From contig BGZO01000015.1 of the NCBI GenBank assembly GCA_003864475.1, forward strand, positions 1-33,627: DNA of 33,627 nt. The letters are read 5' to 3'. The DNA comes from Candidatus Termititenax persephonae (lineage in GTDB: Bacteria; Margulisbacteria; Termititenacia; Termititenacales; Termititenacaceae). The notes under the pieces were generated by a model that was not told where the DNA came from, did not search any database, and saw nothing but the letters and a program-made list of their open reading frames with translations. Shown here one piece after another: positions 7,809 to 16,585 of this stretch. Positions within the stretch are counted from its first letter, which is position 1, and each line of letters starts with the position of its first letter. A program made the position numbers and the translations under genes.

Positions 7809-8703
7809 GGTTCTTGACCATTTGCCGCGCCAGCCGAATGGCCGCCGCCAGCGAGCCAGTGCTGGCCTTGCCCTGCCCGGCGATGTCATAGGCGGTGCCG
7901 TGGTCCACCGAGGTGCGGATAATCGGCAGACCGACAGTTACATTGACCGCCCGCTCAAAAGCCAGTAGCTTGAGCGGAATCAAACCCTGGTCATGGTATT
8001 GGGCGATAACCAAATCATATTTCCGGCGCTGAGCCGGCGTGAACAAAGCGTCGGCGGGGAATGGCCCGGCAATCTTTACCCCGCGTTTTTGGTAATTTTT
8101 AATCACCGGAGTTATTATCGTTGTTTCTTCCCGGCCAAAGATGCCGTTCTCCCCGGCGTGGGGATTCAGGCCGCAGACGGCAACGCGCGGCTGGCGCAGA
8201 CCCAGCAGGCGTATGGCCGCCAGCCCCAAGTCGATGGTGTCCGCCAGTTTTTGCCTGGTCAGCAACCTCGGCACCTGCCGGATACTCTGGTGAATTGTCG
8301 TCAGCATGACGCACAGCTCTGGCGCATAAAAAAACATGCCGTATTTTTTCGTTCCGGTCAGCTCTGCCAAGATTTCCGTATGACCGTCCTGCTTATACCC
8401 GGCGGCGCGCAGAGCCTGCTTATTCAGCGGCGCGGTAACCACCGCGTCGATTGCGCCGGACAGAGCGTCCCCCGCCGCGGCTTGCAAATATTGATAGGCC
8501 GCGCGGCCATTTTCCGCCGTAACCCGCCCGCGACCATGCTCGGTCAGCCTGCCAAAAGGGTCGATGATTTGATTTTTCAGGCCGGACAGGGCTAGCGGAT
8601 TACCGTAAACCACGCAGTCCCGATAACCCTTGTTTTTGAGGAGTTTGACGATGATTTCCGCGCCCACGCCGTTGGGGTCGCCCATGGTAATGCCGATACG
8701 CAT
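7801..8703 (-). CDS. pdxA: 4-hydroxythreonine-4-phosphate dehydrogenase
   Basis: It oxidises 4-phosphohydroxy-L-threonine in the DXP-dependent pyridoxal phosphate pathway, an NAD- and divalent-metal-dependent step. The 300-residue protein starts MRIGITMGDPNGVGAE. Likely metal-ligand histidines are His138 (TTIHQS), His182 (GLNPHAGE) and His237 (AQYHDQG); substrate-binding GHTE is at 108-111. RTSVDHGTAYDIAG near the C-terminus is the family hallmark. The frame is open upstream to 9306, but that part is antisense to the peptidase gene; the Met at 8703 gives family length. It overlaps rsmA by 8 bases, so the two form an operon. pdxA-rsmA pairing is common in bacteria. Confidence 0.95.
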   Translation of the reverse strand: MRIGITMGDPNGVGAEIIVKLLKNKGYRDCVVYGNPLALSGLKNQIIDPFGRLTEHGRGRVTAENGRAAYQYLQAAAGDALSGAIDAVVTAPLNKQALRAAGYKQDGHTEILAELTGTKKYGMFFYAPELCVMLTTIHQSIRQVPRLLTRQKLADTIDLGLAAIRLLGLRQPRVAVCGLNPHAGENGIFGREETTIITPVIKNYQKRGVKIAGPFPADALFTPAQRRKYDLVIAQYHDQGLIPLKLLAFERAVNVTVGLPIIRTSVDHGTAYDIAGQGKASTGSLAAAIRLARQMVKNRG

Positions 8704-8754
8704 ATAAACATTATAACGTATAAAAACCCAAATGGTGGGTATTCTCTTTCTGTT

Positions 8755-10056
8755 ATGAGAAAAAACCACTTTACGCTTATTTGGCTGGGCGAACGGCGCC
8801 ATGACCTGGAGATGCCGCGCTGGCTGCTGGGTTTGGCGGCGGGGGTTTTTGTCTTCATGACCTGTTTTTCCGCCTATGCTTGTTTCCAACTGGACACCTC
8901 GCCGCTGCAAAATTACAAACAAGTCGGCTCGGAAAATCAATTGCTCCACACCAAAACTTATTTGTTGTACCAGAAAAACCGCGACCTCGCCAAGAAAGAC
9001 GCTGTTTTGGCACAGAAAATCAAATTGCTGGAAGCGATGATTAGCGCGGAAAACGCTGAGGTATTTCATCTCAACCCGGACTACCAAAACATCACGCTTG
9101 AGGAAAACACCATCGGTTGGCGCGTCATCCAGTACAAATTGAAAATCGGCGAGCGTCCCCTGTATGAATACACCGCCGACCGCCTGCACCCCAAAGACCA
9201 TCAGGCTTTGCAGGCCCGGCTGGAGCAAATCCAGCAGAACATTGAAAAACTGATTCAGACCAAGCAGTTTGCGCCCAGCATCAAAATCGTCGAGACTGCC
9301 GACCAAGAATACATCGGTTTGGCCGGGGATTTGATTGTCCTAGCGGTAACCAAAAAAGACGCTCTGCACCTGCAGACCAACGGCCGTGCCATCGCCGAAA
9401 ATCAGTGCAAAATCCTGCTAAAAGAATTGAAAATCGCCAAGGAAAATAAGATTCTGCAGGAAACCCCGCTGGTCGGCAGCGTCAAAATCGTCAAACCGAA
9501 TGGCGGTCTGGAAAATATCCTCCAACAAATTGATTTTTGCCAGCAATTCAACCGCAATATTTTAAACAAGAATAACGAATTGATTGCCGTAACTTACGCC
9601 AAGGCCATGGATTTCAAAACCAATTACGCCCGCACCCCGTCGATTTACCCGACGCGCCGCATGGAAATTTCTTCGCCGTACGGCTACCGCATCCACCCGA
9701 TTACCAACGCGGGGTCTATCCATTACGGGCTGGATATCGCCGTCGAACCCGGCAATAAAGTGCTGGCCACCGCGGACGGACGTGTTACTTACACGGGCTG
9801 GATTGGCGGGTACGGCATCGCGGTACAAATCCATCACGGCATGGGGTTAAGCACCTTGTACGGGCATTGCGACTCCATCTTGGTCCGCAAGGGAGATTAT
9901 GTGCGCAAGAGCCAGGTCATCGCCTTGAGCGGCAATTCGGGCTTGAGCGCCGGGCCGCACCTGCACTACGAAATCCGCCGCTGGAATGTCGCTATCGACC
10001 CCGCGCCTTACCTCGACCGGGATATTTTCGCCGCCAGCAAGGACTGGGGCAAATAA
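8755..10056 (+). CDS. Membrane-anchored M23 family metallopeptidase
   Basis: Likely a peptidoglycan endopeptidase or an M23-type regulator of one, facing the periplasm. Of 433 residues, 22-44 form a single membrane segment (WLLGLAAGVFVFMTCFSAY), 60-300 are charged and helical (possible coiled coil), and the C-terminal 110 form the LytM/M23 domain. Zinc ligands are intact: His323-x3-Asp327 in IHYGLD and His402-x-His404 in GPHLHYE. The catalytic domain is therefore probably active, unlike degenerate EnvC/NlpD-type regulators. The ATG at 8755 has a weak ribosome site. It is divergent from pdxA (51-base gap) and starts a tight plus-strand run into birA (13-base gap). Confidence 0.9.
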   Translation: MRKNHFTLIWLGERRHDLEMPRWLLGLAAGVFVFMTCFSAYACFQLDTSPLQNYKQVGSENQLLHTKTYLLYQKNRDLAKKDAVLAQKIKLLEAMISAENAEVFHLNPDYQNITLEENTIGWRVIQYKLKIGERPLYEYTADRLHPKDHQALQARLEQIQQNIEKLIQTKQFAPSIKIVETADQEYIGLAGDLIVLAVTKKDALHLQTNGRAIAENQCKILLKELKIAKENKILQETPLVGSVKIVKPNGGLENILQQIDFCQQFNRNILNKNNELIAVTYAKAMDFKTNYARTPSIYPTRRMEISSPYGYRIHPITNAGSIHYGLDIAVEPGNKVLATADGRVTYTGWIGGYGIAVQIHHGMGLSTLYGHCDSILVRKGDYVRKSQVIALSGNSGLSAGPHLHYEIRRWNVAIDPAPYLDRDIFAASKDWGK

Positions 10057-10069
10057 GCTATAATCAATC

Positions 10070-10762
10070 ATGCTCATCAACTTAACCAGCGTCGACTCCA
10101 CCAACAAATATGCCCTCGCCAATCTCGCCGGGCTGAATGACCGTGATGTCGTCGTCGCCGAGACGCAAACCGCGGGACGCGGACGGCTCAACCGCCGCTG
10201 GGTTTCCCCGCCGGGCGAAAACATTTACTGCTCCATTGTCCTCAAGAATCAGCGTCCCAATCCCCTCCTGACCATCCTCGCCGCGCTGGCCGTCGCGCAG
10301 ACAATCCGTCAGAGCCAAATCGACGCGCAAATCAAATGGCCAAATGACATCATGGTCAACGGCAAAAAAATCGGCGGGGTCCTCGCGGAAAGCAACAGCA
10401 AGGGTCTCGTCATCGGCCTTGGCGTTAACGTCAATATGTCCGCCGTGGCCGCGGCGCAAATCGACAAGCCAGCCACTTCGCTAAAAATCGAGACGGGACA
10501 GGCCGCCGCCAAAGAAAAAATCCTGCAGGAGATTTTAGAAAAATTTTTTGCCCTGTACGGGCAGGTACAGCAGGAAGGATTTGCCAAACTGCTGAAAATC
10601 TGGCAAAATGAGTTACAAATAATAAATAAGAAAGTTCGTGTACAGACCGCAGGCGGGGAAATCTACGGTACAGTAATCCAAATAGATAATGACGGGGCGT
10701 TGCTCGTAGAGACCGCTCAGGGTCAGGTAAGGGTATTGGCAGGAGACGTATATGTGGCATAG
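10070..10762 (+). CDS. birA: Biotin--[acetyl-CoA-carboxylase] ligase, monofunctional
   Basis: It activates biotin to biotinyl-AMP and attaches it to the lysine of biotin carrier domains. The 230-residue protein lacks the N-terminal winged helix of repressor-type BirA. Conserved elements are ETQTAGRGRLNRRW (31-44), KWPNDI (89-94), KKIGGVLAE (99-107) and GLGVNVN (116-122), followed by a small C-terminal SH3-like domain ending VLAGDVYVA. Position just ahead of the decarboxylase genes suggests its main substrate is the carrier domain of the alpha subunit encoded two genes downstream (K562). Its 3' end overlaps the next gene by 11 bases. Confidence 0.93.
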   Translation: MLINLTSVDSTNKYALANLAGLNDRDVVVAETQTAGRGRLNRRWVSPPGENIYCSIVLKNQRPNPLLTILAALAVAQTIRQSQIDAQIKWPNDIMVNGKKIGGVLAESNSKGLVIGLGVNVNMSAVAAAQIDKPATSLKIETGQAAAKEKILQEILEKFFALYGQVQQEGFAKLLKIWQNELQIINKKVRVQTAGGEIYGTVIQIDNDGALLVETAQGQVRVLAGDVYVA

Positions 10763-10952
10763 CGCGGCACAATTAACAATTATCGGCATGGGCGTGGTAT
10801 TTTTTTTCTTGGCTTTCCTGGCCACAGCAGTTAGTCTGCTGGGCACCATCACCTTGCGCTTTTTTCCTGAGAAACCAGCCGTACCGCAGCAATCAGCAAT
10901 CAATGATAATTTAATCGCGGCAATCATTGCGGCGGTGGCCAGTAAATATTAA
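10752..10952 (+). CDS. OadG-family small membrane subunit of Na+-pumping decarboxylase
   Basis: This 66-residue protein has one membrane helix near the N-terminus (about residues 8-35, with GMGVVFFFLAFLA) and a short cytoplasmic tail containing Pro-rich FFPEKPAVPQQ. That is the architecture of gamma subunits of oxaloacetate/methylmalonyl-CoA/glutaconyl-CoA decarboxylases, which hold the alpha and beta subunits together. The start ATG overlaps the end of birA, with GGAG seven bases upstream. The conserved neighbours (alpha then beta) support the call more strongly than the short sequence itself. Confidence 0.8.
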   Translation: MWHSAAQLTIIGMGVVFFFLAFLATAVSLLGTITLRFFPEKPAVPQQSAINDNLIAAIIAAVASKY

Positions 10953-10960
10953 GGAGCTTT

Positions 10961-12751
10961 ATGGCTAAGAAAAAAATCGAAGTACTCTGCACAGCTTTTC
11001 GCGACGGGTTTCAGTCGGTCTTCGGCGCACGGGTCTTTATGAAAGACTACCTGCCGGCGATTGAGGCCGCCGTGGCCGCCGGGATTAAACGCTTTGAGTT
11101 TGGCGGCGGTGCGCTGTTCCAGAGCTCCTTTTTTTACGCCAACGAAAATGCTTTTGAAAATATGGCGCAATTCCGCAAGCTGGTCGGGCCGGACATTGAT
11201 TTGCAGACGTTAGCCCGCGGCGTGAATGTTGTCGGCCTAGAGTCTCAGCCGCGCGACATCATCAGTCTGCACGCCAAACTTTTCAAAAAATACGGCGCCA
11301 CGACGATTCGTAATTTTGACGCGCTCAATGACATCGACAACTTAGAATACAGCGGCAAGTGCCTCACGGACAATAAATTAAAGCACGAAATCGCCATCAC
11401 GATGATGGATTTGCCGCCGGGCTGTGTGGGCGCGCACGACGTAAGTTTTTACGAAAAAACTCTGCGTGAGATACTGGATTCCGGCATCGCCTACACTGCG
11501 CTGTGTTTCAAGGACGCTTCCGGCACGAGCAATCCGCGCAAGGTGTACGAAACGCTCAAAATGGCCAAAAAACTGCTCGGCAAAAAAACGCCGCTGGTTT
11601 TTCACACGCACGAAACCGCCGGAATATCGGTGGCGGCTTATCTGGCCGCGCTGGACGCGGGGGCGGACAGCATCGACCTTTCGCTGGCCCCAGTGTCGGG
11701 CGGCACCTGTCAGCCGGATATTTTGACCATGCTGCACGCGCTCAAAGATTCGGAGTACGATTTGGGTTTTGATTTGGAAAAAATCCGCAAGGCCGAGGAA
11801 GTGCTGACCGAGTGTCTCAAAGATTACTTTGTGCCGCCGGAAGCCCTGGCCGTGTCGCCGATTATACCGCTGTCGCCGATGCCGGGCGGCGCCTTGACCG
11901 CCAATACCCAAATGCTCCGCGACAATGGCATTTTGGATAAATATCCAGAAATCATCAAGGCCATGAGCGAAGTGGTTCGCCGCGGCGGATTCGGCACGTC
12001 GGTTACGCCAGTCTCCCAATTTTATTTCCAGCAGGCTTTCAATAACGTGATGTTCGGTCCTTGGGAGAAATTTGCCGACGGTTACGGCAAAATGCTTCTG
12101 GGTTATTTTGGCAAAACGCCTGTCGCGCCGGACGATACGCTGGTCAAGCTGGCTGAGGAAAAAATGAAACTGCCCAAAACAACGGAGAAAGTGCTGGCTC
12201 TCAATGAAAAAGATGAGCAGAAGGGAATGGCCGCCGCCAAAAAAATGCTGGAAGCGGCGGGCTTGAAAACCAGCGAGGAAAATATTTTTATCGCCGCGAC
12301 TTGCAAAGAAAAAGGCCTCGCCTTTCTCAAAGGCGAAGGCAAGCTGGGCGTACGCAAGATTGAAAAACCGCAGGACAAACACAAACCTGATAATTTTCTG
12401 GTTACGGTCAACGGCAAAAAATATCCAGTTATTTTTAAGGACGGCATCGCGACCGTGGACGGCAAAAAATATGAGATAAAAGTAGAGAACGGCATCGCGG
12501 ACACCACGAAACACGTCGAGCCTGCCCCCGCCGGGACTTCGTTGGAAATACACGCGCCGTTTCCCGGCACGGTCTTAAAAATACCCCAAGAAACCGGCAA
12601 ACCTGTCGCCAAAAACGAAGTATTGTTTGTTATCGAGGCGATGAAAATGGAGACCGAGGTGCGCACGCCGCGCGACGGCGTATTGCTGGCCATCAAAGTA
12701 AAACCCGGCGACGTGGTAACCAGCCAGCAGGTAATGGGCGTGGTCGGCTAA
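10961..12751 (+). CDS. Biotin-dependent carboxyltransferase (OadA/PycB-like alpha subunit)
   Basis: Of 596 residues, 1-290 form the carboxyltransferase TIM barrel, a helical middle follows (to about 470), then a Lys/Pro linker and a C-terminal biotinyl domain with EAMKMET, biotin on K562. In the barrel, FRDGFQS (13-19) replaces the usual LRDAHQS, CFKDASG (182-188) carries the lysine expected to be carboxylated, and HTHETAG (215-221) gives the metal histidines. The enzyme would move CO2 from a keto acid or acyl-CoA to biotin, feeding the beta subunit. The barrel N-terminus (EFGGGALFQSSFFYANENAFENM) differs from ordinary OadA (WGGATFD), so the substrate could be oxaloacetate or another acid; I cannot tell. 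The ribosome site AAGGAG is strong. Confidence 0.87.
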   Translation: MAKKKIEVLCTAFRDGFQSVFGARVFMKDYLPAIEAAVAAGIKRFEFGGGALFQSSFFYANENAFENMAQFRKLVGPDIDLQTLARGVNVVGLESQPRDIISLHAKLFKKYGATTIRNFDALNDIDNLEYSGKCLTDNKLKHEIAITMMDLPPGCVGAHDVSFYEKTLREILDSGIAYTALCFKDASGTSNPRKVYETLKMAKKLLGKKTPLVFHTHETAGISVAAYLAALDAGADSIDLSLAPVSGGTCQPDILTMLHALKDSEYDLGFDLEKIRKAEEVLTECLKDYFVPPEALAVSPIIPLSPMPGGALTANTQMLRDNGILDKYPEIIKAMSEVVRRGGFGTSVTPVSQFYFQQAFNNVMFGPWEKFADGYGKMLLGYFGKTPVAPDDTLVKLAEEKMKLPKTTEKVLALNEKDEQKGMAAAKKMLEAAGLKTSEENIFIAATCKEKGLAFLKGEGKLGVRKIEKPQDKHKPDNFLVTVNGKKYPVIFKDGIATVDGKKYEIKVENGIADTTKHVEPAPAGTSLEIHAPFPGTVLKIPQETGKPVAKNEVLFVIEAMKMETEVRTPRDGVLLAIKVKPGDVVTSQQVMGVVG

Positions 12752-12760
12752 GGAGCATTT

Positions 12761-13900
12761 GTGGAAAGTCTTAATCTGGTCAATCTTTTTGCCAATGTGC
12801 TGCGGGATACGGGAATCCTCAATCTGACTTGGGCAAATGTCGTGATGATTCTAATCTGCTTCACGCTGATTTATTTGGCTATTGTCAGGGGCTTTGAGCC
12901 GTTGCTGCTCCTGCCCATCGGCTTCGGCGGACTGCTCTGCAATATACCGCTGGCCGGAATTTCGGACGAGGGCGGTTTCCTATATCATGTGTACAATTTC
13001 GGCATCAAATCGGGTGTCTTTCCCATTCTGATATTCATCGGCATCGGGGCGATGACGGATTTTGGCCCGTTGATTGCCAATCCGCGGCTGGCTCTGCTGG
13101 GCGGCGCGGCGCAGTTCGGCATCTTTTTTACGCTAATCGGCGCGGTGTTGCTGCCTGGCATGAATTTTACGCTGGAACAGGCCTCGTCCATCGGCATCAT
13201 CGGCGGTGCGGACGGCCCGACCGCTATTTTTGTAACGACTAGGCTTGCCCCCGAACTGCTCGGCGCCATCGCCGTGGCGGCTTATTCTTATATGGCGCTG
13301 GTGCCGATTATTCAGCCGCCGATTATGCGCCTCTGCACCACGCCCGCGGAACGCAAAATAAAAATGACACAACTGCGCCCGGTCAGCAAGTTAGAAAAAA
13401 TTATATTCCCCATCGCCACCCTGCTGCTCTGCGCTTTGTTCGTGCCGTCCGCCGCCCCGCTCATCGGGGCTTTTATGTTCGGCAATCTGCTCAACGAGTG
13501 CGGGCAGACCGACCGTCTGGCGGAAACAGCCAAAAACAACATGATAAATGTTGTAACTATCTTGCTGGGCCTGTCCGTCGGCTCCAAGCTGGCGGCGCAG
13601 GAATTTTTGACGATTCAAACGGTCGGCATCTTAATCCTCGGTCTGGTCGCTTTCTCTATAGGCACGGCCTCCGGCATATTGATGGCCAAGCTGATGAACC
13701 TCTTCGCCAAAAATAAAATCAATCCGCTCATCGGCTCGGCAGGGGTCTCCGCTGTGCCAATGGCCGCGCGGGTGTCCAATAAACTGGGGCTGGAAGCTGA
13801 CCCGCAGAATTTCCTCATGATGCATGCCATGGGCCCGAATGTCTCCGGCGTAATCGGCTCAGCGATTGTGGCGGGCGTTTTGCTGGCGATGTTCGGCTGA
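12761..13900 (+). CDS. Na+-translocating decarboxylase beta subunit (OadB/MmdB/GcdB family)
   Basis: This integral membrane subunit decarboxylates carboxybiotin and exports Na+. The 379-residue protein has many membrane helices. The family core [10 protein letters not shown] (148-157, with Asp151 equivalent to the essential Asp of the Klebsiella enzyme) is intact, as is the C-terminal [22 protein letters not shown]. The start is GTG 12761 with AAGGAG at 5-6 bases. It closes the operon birA-gamma-alpha-beta. Together these genes would convert decarboxylation energy into a sodium gradient, which the Na+/phosphate symporter at 31771 could use. Confidence 0.93.
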   Translation: MESLNLVNLFANVLRDTGILNLTWANVVMILICFTLIYLAIVRGFEPLLLLPIGFGGLLCNIPLAGISDEGGFLYHVYNFGIKSGVFPILIFIGIGAMTDFGPLIANPRLALLGGAAQFGIFFTLIGAVLLPGMNFTLEQASSIGIIGGADGPTAIFVTTRLAPELLGAIAVAAYSYMALVPIIQPPIMRLCTTPAERKIKMTQLRPVSKLEKIIFPIATLLLCALFVPSAAPLIGAFMFGNLLNECGQTDRLAETAKNNMINVVTILLGLSVGSKLAAQEFLTIQTVGILILGLVAFSIGTASGILMAKLMNLFAKNKINPLIGSAGVSAVPMAARVSNKLGLEADPQNFLMMHAMGPNVSGVIGSAIVAGVLLAMFG

Positions 13901-13976
13901 TAATTTATTGCCGAATCGCGTTGCGGTATTTCCAATAAAGTGCTATCATAAATTTTCTTACACATCGCGGGGTTCG

Positions 13977-14056
13977 CCGCCGCCCGGTTGGCGGCGGTAT
14001 GCGACCTCGCCGCTTGTGGCGGCGGGTCTTGAGTAGTCTGGTTCCCAGACCGCTAC
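13977..14056. other. Cluster of three GC-rich hairpins after oadB
   Basis: An 8-bp stem at 13977-13997, a 6-bp stem at 14008-14024 and a GTCTGG/CCAGAC stem at 14036-14050 (with an outer GTA/TAC) occur in a row. None is followed by a T-run, so an ordinary intrinsic terminator is not clear. They may be a Rho-type or bidirectional terminator, repetitive palindromes, or a small structured RNA. Confidence 0.45.
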
Positions 14057-14068
14057 GGTATGATAGGC

Positions 14069-14096
14069 TTGTTAAGTTTGATATAGTGTATATTAT
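14069..14096 (+). promoter_or_regulatory. Promoter of tRNA-fMet
   Basis: TTGTTA (14069-14074), 16-base spacer, TATTAT (14091-14096). This puts a transcription start near 14103, about ten bases before the mature tRNA. Confidence 0.6.
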
Positions 14097-14113
14097 TTGG
14101 TATTCTTTCTTAT

Positions 14114-14191
<78 letters not shown>

Positions 14192-14273
14192 GCAAAAATG
14201 CTTGTGGTTATGCGAAATTTTATGAAACTTCCGTTTTTTCCGGCGATGTTTCCTATCACAAAATAAACCAAGG

Positions 14274-14293
14274 TACAGATAAAAGTACAGATA
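14274..14293. repeat. Left paired arm-type sites (TACAGATA x2)
   Basis: TACAGATA occurs at 14274-14281 and 14286-14293, start-to-start 12 bases. The same pair with the same spacing occurs at the other end of the element (20477-20496). Candidate integrase arm-binding sites. Confidence 0.5.
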
Positions 14294-14329
14294 GACTACT
14301 TTTCATGCGCCTTGATAAGGATAGGAGCA

Positions 14330-15685
14330 ATGACTGAAAGGCCGTTTAGTATTTTTAGCAGAAAAGGCAAGTCGTATTTTTATGTGCAGTTTAAGAATGA
14401 AAAAACAGGCCGCTATTTTCCACGGCAATATAGCACCCGCCAGACTAGCGAAGCCGAGGCGGTAAAAATAGCATGGGAATGGTATACCAATGGCATACCG
14501 CAAAAAGACAGTGTACTGACTATTGCTCAATCCGAAGTTATCAGCACAATCAAGACAGCCACGCTGGGCAAGTCCGATGTGAAACGGATTATCGAAACCC
14601 TGCAATCACAAGGCTATATTAAATCCGCAATCCTGCCTAACACCAAAGCCGATAGGGATTTTGTAGATTATCTTTTAGAGTTTTGGGATTTTGACCGCTC
14701 CCCGTATGTGCGAGAAAAATTACGCCGCAATCATGGGATACACCTATGTTATTGCCAAGACAATTTAGCAATAATTAAAAAACGCTGGCTACCGATTTTT
14801 AAGGGACGATTGCTAGGCGATATTGCACGGCAAGACATAGAAAATTTTGTGTCTATGCTGGACACAGACAGCCGAGCCGCCAAAACCAAAAACAAGGACA
14901 TTATTGCCGGTGTTTTACCCTTGCGCTGGGCGTATAACAAAGGTTTAATCTCCTCGGATATTACGCAAAACATTATTTTCTTTTCCGGCAAAAGCAAAGA
15001 GCGGGCAATACTTACGCCGGAGCAAGCACAAGCCATTTTTTCTATTGACTGGCAGGACGGCAGAGCCAAACTAGCAAACTTATTATCAGCCGTTACAGGT
15101 TTACGGAGCGGTGAAGTGCTGGGCTTGCGCTGGCAGGACTTGGGCGAAAATTGCTTGTATGTCCGGCACAGTTGGAATTATTTAGAGGGTTTGAAATCCA
15201 CTAAAAATGGTGAAGCACGGACAGTGCAAATGCCATTTCCGCAAATCATGGACGCTCTAAAGAATCTGGCGGAAAGTACCTCGCACGGGCAAGGCCTGAG
15301 CGGTTTTGTGTTTTACTCCGACACTAGGCCAGACCAGCCGTTTGACGAAAAGATTTTAATCAAGAAATTAAGAGTCGCCTTGCGGACTATCGGCATGAGC
15401 GAGGCGGACAGCAAAAAATATACATTCCACGGCTGGCGGCATTTTTATACTTCTTACATGAAAGATAAAATCAATAACAAGCTATTACAGAGCCAGACCG
15501 GACATAAAACATTGGCGATGTTAGAGCATTACTCTAATCATGCCACTAGCGGCGACAAAGAACGTATACAGCAGGCGCAAATATCGGCATTTGCTGGATT
15601 ATTGCCGGAGCGAATAAGCACGGACAAAACGGAGCGAGAACGCAATGCTCACGGGCAATATACGGCATGGCAGGTAGCGGCGTAA
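14330..15685 (+). CDS. Tyrosine recombinase (phage-type integrase)
   Basis: It catalyses site-specific integration and excision at tRNA-fMet. I use ATG 14330 (451 residues, MTERPFSIFSRKGKSYFYVQ); an upstream TTG at 14312 is less likely. The N-terminal region resembles an arm-binding domain, about residues 165-225 a core-binding SAM-like domain, and the rest the catalytic domain. Catalytic residues are visible: Arg259 in TGLRSGEVLGL, a lysine in the KNGEARTV region, His367/Arg370 in HGWRH, His392 in GHKTL and the nucleophile Tyr401 in EHYSNH. All are intact, so the enzyme should be active. It sits immediately inside attL and reads away from the tRNA. Confidence 0.95.
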   Translation: MTERPFSIFSRKGKSYFYVQFKNEKTGRYFPRQYSTRQTSEAEAVKIAWEWYTNGIPQKDSVLTIAQSEVISTIKTATLGKSDVKRIIETLQSQGYIKSAILPNTKADRDFVDYLLEFWDFDRSPYVREKLRRNHGIHLCYCQDNLAIIKKRWLPIFKGRLLGDIARQDIENFVSMLDTDSRAAKTKNKDIIAGVLPLRWAYNKGLISSDITQNIIFFSGKSKERAILTPEQAQAIFSIDWQDGRAKLANLLSAVTGLRSGEVLGLRWQDLGENCLYVRHSWNYLEGLKSTKNGEARTVQMPFPQIMDALKNLAESTSHGQGLSGFVFYSDTRPDQPFDEKILIKKLRVALRTIGMSEADSKKYTFHGWRHFYTSYMKDKINNKLLQSQTGHKTLAMLEHYSNHATSGDKERIQQAQISAFAGLLPERISTDKTERERNAHGQYTAWQVAA

Positions 15686-15792
15686 ATCTCTGCGTATAAA
15701 CCATTGCTTTTATTTTCCACCTCACAAAAACACTTAGTTCAGTCACAGTTTCTTAGCGCAAATCGGGTTTTGGGGTTGTATCATAGAGGTGT

Positions 15793-16038
15793 TTAGATAA
15801 TATGGCTTTTATCAAAAAATTCAGAAACATTAACCTGCAAACTTTGGGCAATTTGATACAACGTTCGTAGCTTGGGAGAGCGCTTGCCCTGCTCTATGTA
15901 ACCGATAGCCACACGGTCTAAACCAGAAACAGCCGCCAAACTTTCCTGTGTATATTTCTTTGCTTTGCGTATTTTCTGGATTTGCTTGCCTACTCCACAA
16001 CGAAAAGTCTCAAAATTATACGAATTATTTTTTTTCAT
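15793..16038 (-). CDS. Xre-family repressor of the element
   Basis: The 81-residue helix-turn-helix protein is a single Cro/C1-type domain: IRKAKKYTQESLAAVSGLDRVAIGYIEQGKRSPKLRTLYQIAQSLQVNVSEFF. It is divergent from the two lipoprotein genes. Two palindromes sharing CTAAC/GTTAG lie in the 124-base space between them, one overlapping a promoter. It probably represses the lipoprotein transcript and perhaps its own. No SOS-type peptidase domain is fused. Confidence 0.9.
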   Translation of the reverse strand: MKKNNSYNFETFRCGVGKQIQKIRKAKKYTQESLAAVSGLDRVAIGYIEQGKRSPKLRTLYQIAQSLQVNVSEFFDKSHII

Positions 16039-16074
16039 TGAGATTACAGTAGCGATTTATTGAATCTATCACCA

Positions 16075-16089
16075 CTAACAGACTGTTAG
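16075..16089. promoter_or_regulatory. Operator O1 (CTAACAG-A-CTGTTAG)
   Basis: Perfect 15-base palindrome 6 bases upstream of the -35 box of the lipoprotein promoter. It shares CTAAC/GTTAG half-sites with the second palindrome, consistent with binding by the adjacent Xre dimer. Confidence 0.6.
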
Positions 16090-16095
16090 CAAAGA

Positions 16096-16140
16096 TTGAA
16101 ATGTGTTATTATTCTTAATATGCTAACAGAGAGTTAGCAT
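16096..16140 (+). promoter_or_regulatory. Lipoprotein promoter with operator O2
   Basis: TTGAAA (16096-16101), 17-base spacer, TATGCT (16119-16124). A palindrome with 8-base arms ATGCTAAC/GTTAGCAT (16120-16140) covers the -10 box and start site. Repressor binding there would block polymerase. Confidence 0.6.
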
Positions 16141-16162
16141 ACACATTTTAGGAGATTATACT

Positions 16163-16573
16163 ATGCAAAGAATTTTAATTAGCGTGGTATTAGTTTTAAC
16201 AATTTTAACTCTAGTCGGTTGCGGTAAAGCAGCTAAAGAAACAACTAACGAAAACAATAATAGTAATAGTGGAACGAATATTATAAATCTAACAGATACA
16301 AGATTTAACGGGAATTTTCTACATGGGTTAACCGGTGAGGATAAGAAATTCTGGGAATATGAATTTAACGGGACAAATAAAGCAGTTTATTCATTTAATA
16401 ACTACTATTATATTTGGGACATAAAATCTTATGACATGGAAATACAAATAGACAATGGAAAATTCAGGGAGAAACTATGGAATAACAGTTATTCAGACTG
16501 GTCTGAATGGAAAGACTATTTTTTTGACGATAACGGCAATTTAACTATTGGCACAATAAAATATTACAAATAA
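16163..16573 (+). CDS. Small lipoprotein 1, unknown function
   Basis: A 136-residue protein with a clear lipoprotein signal (MQRILISVVLVLTILTLVGC, lipobox LVGC with Cys20), then an Asn/Ser/Thr-rich spacer and an aromatic-rich domain (NNYYYIWDIKSYDMEIQ, YSDWSEWKDYFF) of predicted beta structure. It would be anchored in the periplasm or outer membrane. It is the first gene under the operator-controlled promoter, with AGGAG upstream. As cargo next to a repressor it may be a conversion-type gene altering the host surface; that is inference. Confidence 0.8.
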   Translation: MQRILISVVLVLTILTLVGCGKAAKETTNENNNSNSGTNIINLTDTRFNGNFLHGLTGEDKKFWEYEFNGTNKAVYSFNNYYYIWDIKSYDMEIQIDNGKFREKLWNNSYSDWSEWKDYFFDDNGNLTIGTIKYYK

Positions 16574-16585
16574 TAGGGAGGTTTT

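Noticed and set aside
7809-7889. Upstream extension of rsmA
   Set aside because: It overlaps pdxA in another frame; the GTG at 7808 gives the normal RsmA N-terminus and an 8-base coupled overlap.
8704-9306. Upstream extension of pdxA
   Set aside because: It is antisense to the M23 peptidase gene and has no PdxA similarity; the MRIGITMGDPNG start is the family start.
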